Source: Staphylococcus saprophyticus subsp. saprophyticus ATCC 15305 = NCTC 7292 (lineage in GTDB: Bacteria > Bacillota > Bacilli > Staphylococcales > Staphylococcaceae). Taken from it: 64,000 bases of DNA. Under the pieces are notes generated by a model. The model was given only the letters and a program-made list of their open reading frames with translations. It ran no database searches and was not told the DNA's origin. The stretch is from assembly GCF_000010125.1 (NCBI RefSeq), contig NC_007350.1, positions 2,170,001 to 2,234,000 on the forward strand, written 5' to 3'. Position numbers and translations under genes: made by a program. Positions 63,958 through 64,000 of this stretch are shown here, one piece after another; positions within the stretch are counted from its first letter, which is position 1; every line of letters starts with the position of its first letter.

Positions 63958-63999
63958 TCACTTTTTTATTTTAAGCTGCTCCATCACACCTTCATTGCT
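63958..63999 (-). CDS. Possible C-terminal end of a gene continuing beyond the window
   Basis: On the minus strand the last 43 bases read in frame as SNEGVMEQLKIKK then TGA. The segment is too short for identification and may be chance; the other two frames are closed. Confidence 0.25.
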   Translation of the reverse strand, partial: SNEGVMEQLKIKK

Positions 64000-64000
64000 A

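Overview
The window is a 64 kb stretch of staphylococcal chromosome. It is AT-rich, has strong AGGAGG-type ribosome binding sites, and carries staphylococcal genes: sarA, mevalonate kinases (mvaK1-mvaD-mvaK2), hemQ, lipL, vraA-vraB-vraC, hxlAB, bshB2 and an isaB-like gene. Many products closely resemble the S. aureus proteins I know, but SarA clearly differs from the S. aureus sequence I remember. I therefore read it as a Staphylococcus related to, but outside, S. aureus proper. The species cannot be fixed from the sequence alone. There are no rRNA or tRNA genes, no CRISPR array and no complete mobile element.

Layout. 1-8.5 kb: the end of an efflux adaptor gene, sarA, two alpha/beta hydrolases (one probably a pseudoenzyme), a HAD phosphatase, a secreted protein, and an iron-compound permease and binding lipoprotein. 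7.8-16 kb: a MagIII-like glycosylase, DUF1934-argS, YwhD, a YwfO-like HD hydrolase, an acetyltransferase, two oxidoreductases and a DUF1450 protein. 16-25 kb: the mevalonate operon, pta-lipL, hemQ, a strong candidate for the small RNA RsaA, and a two-gene ThrE exporter. 24-36 kb: a drug-type exporter with its MarR regulator and two candidate operators, an amino acid permease, ung-ywdI-ywdK, pdxK, isaB, a small ORF followed by a structured RNA candidate, an ASCH protein, mepRA with MepR operators, and a ProP-like transporter. 36-50 kb: the vra fatty-acid cluster, hxlAB and nagB, yojF-bshB2-folE2, an extra SarA-family regulator, tadA, and two deoxynucleoside kinases. 50-64 kb: two tandem small membrane proteins, ilvE, a threonine-dehydrogenase-like gene, a FusB-family gene with a short leader peptide, a LysR/MFS pair, a CsbD-like gene, an amino acid permease, mmuM-mmuP and glutamate dehydrogenase.

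How it works together. Most of the window is core metabolism: isoprenoid precursors, acetyl-phosphate, lipoyl transfer, heme, bacillithiol, folate and nucleotide salvage, branched-chain and sulfur amino acids. Between these genes sit small regulator-transporter pairs. Candidate CodY boxes lie before ilvE, the APC permease at 58185 and mmuP. Candidate SigB promoters lie before the RsaA candidate and the CsbD-like gene.

The most interesting items are the FusB gene with a leader ORF, a C-rich branched RNA at 32.2-32.46 kb, a degenerate hydrolase, the SarA paralogue beside folE2, an operator pair exactly placed over an exporter promoter, a promoter buried inside a terminator, and two families of hairpin-rich intergenic repeats.
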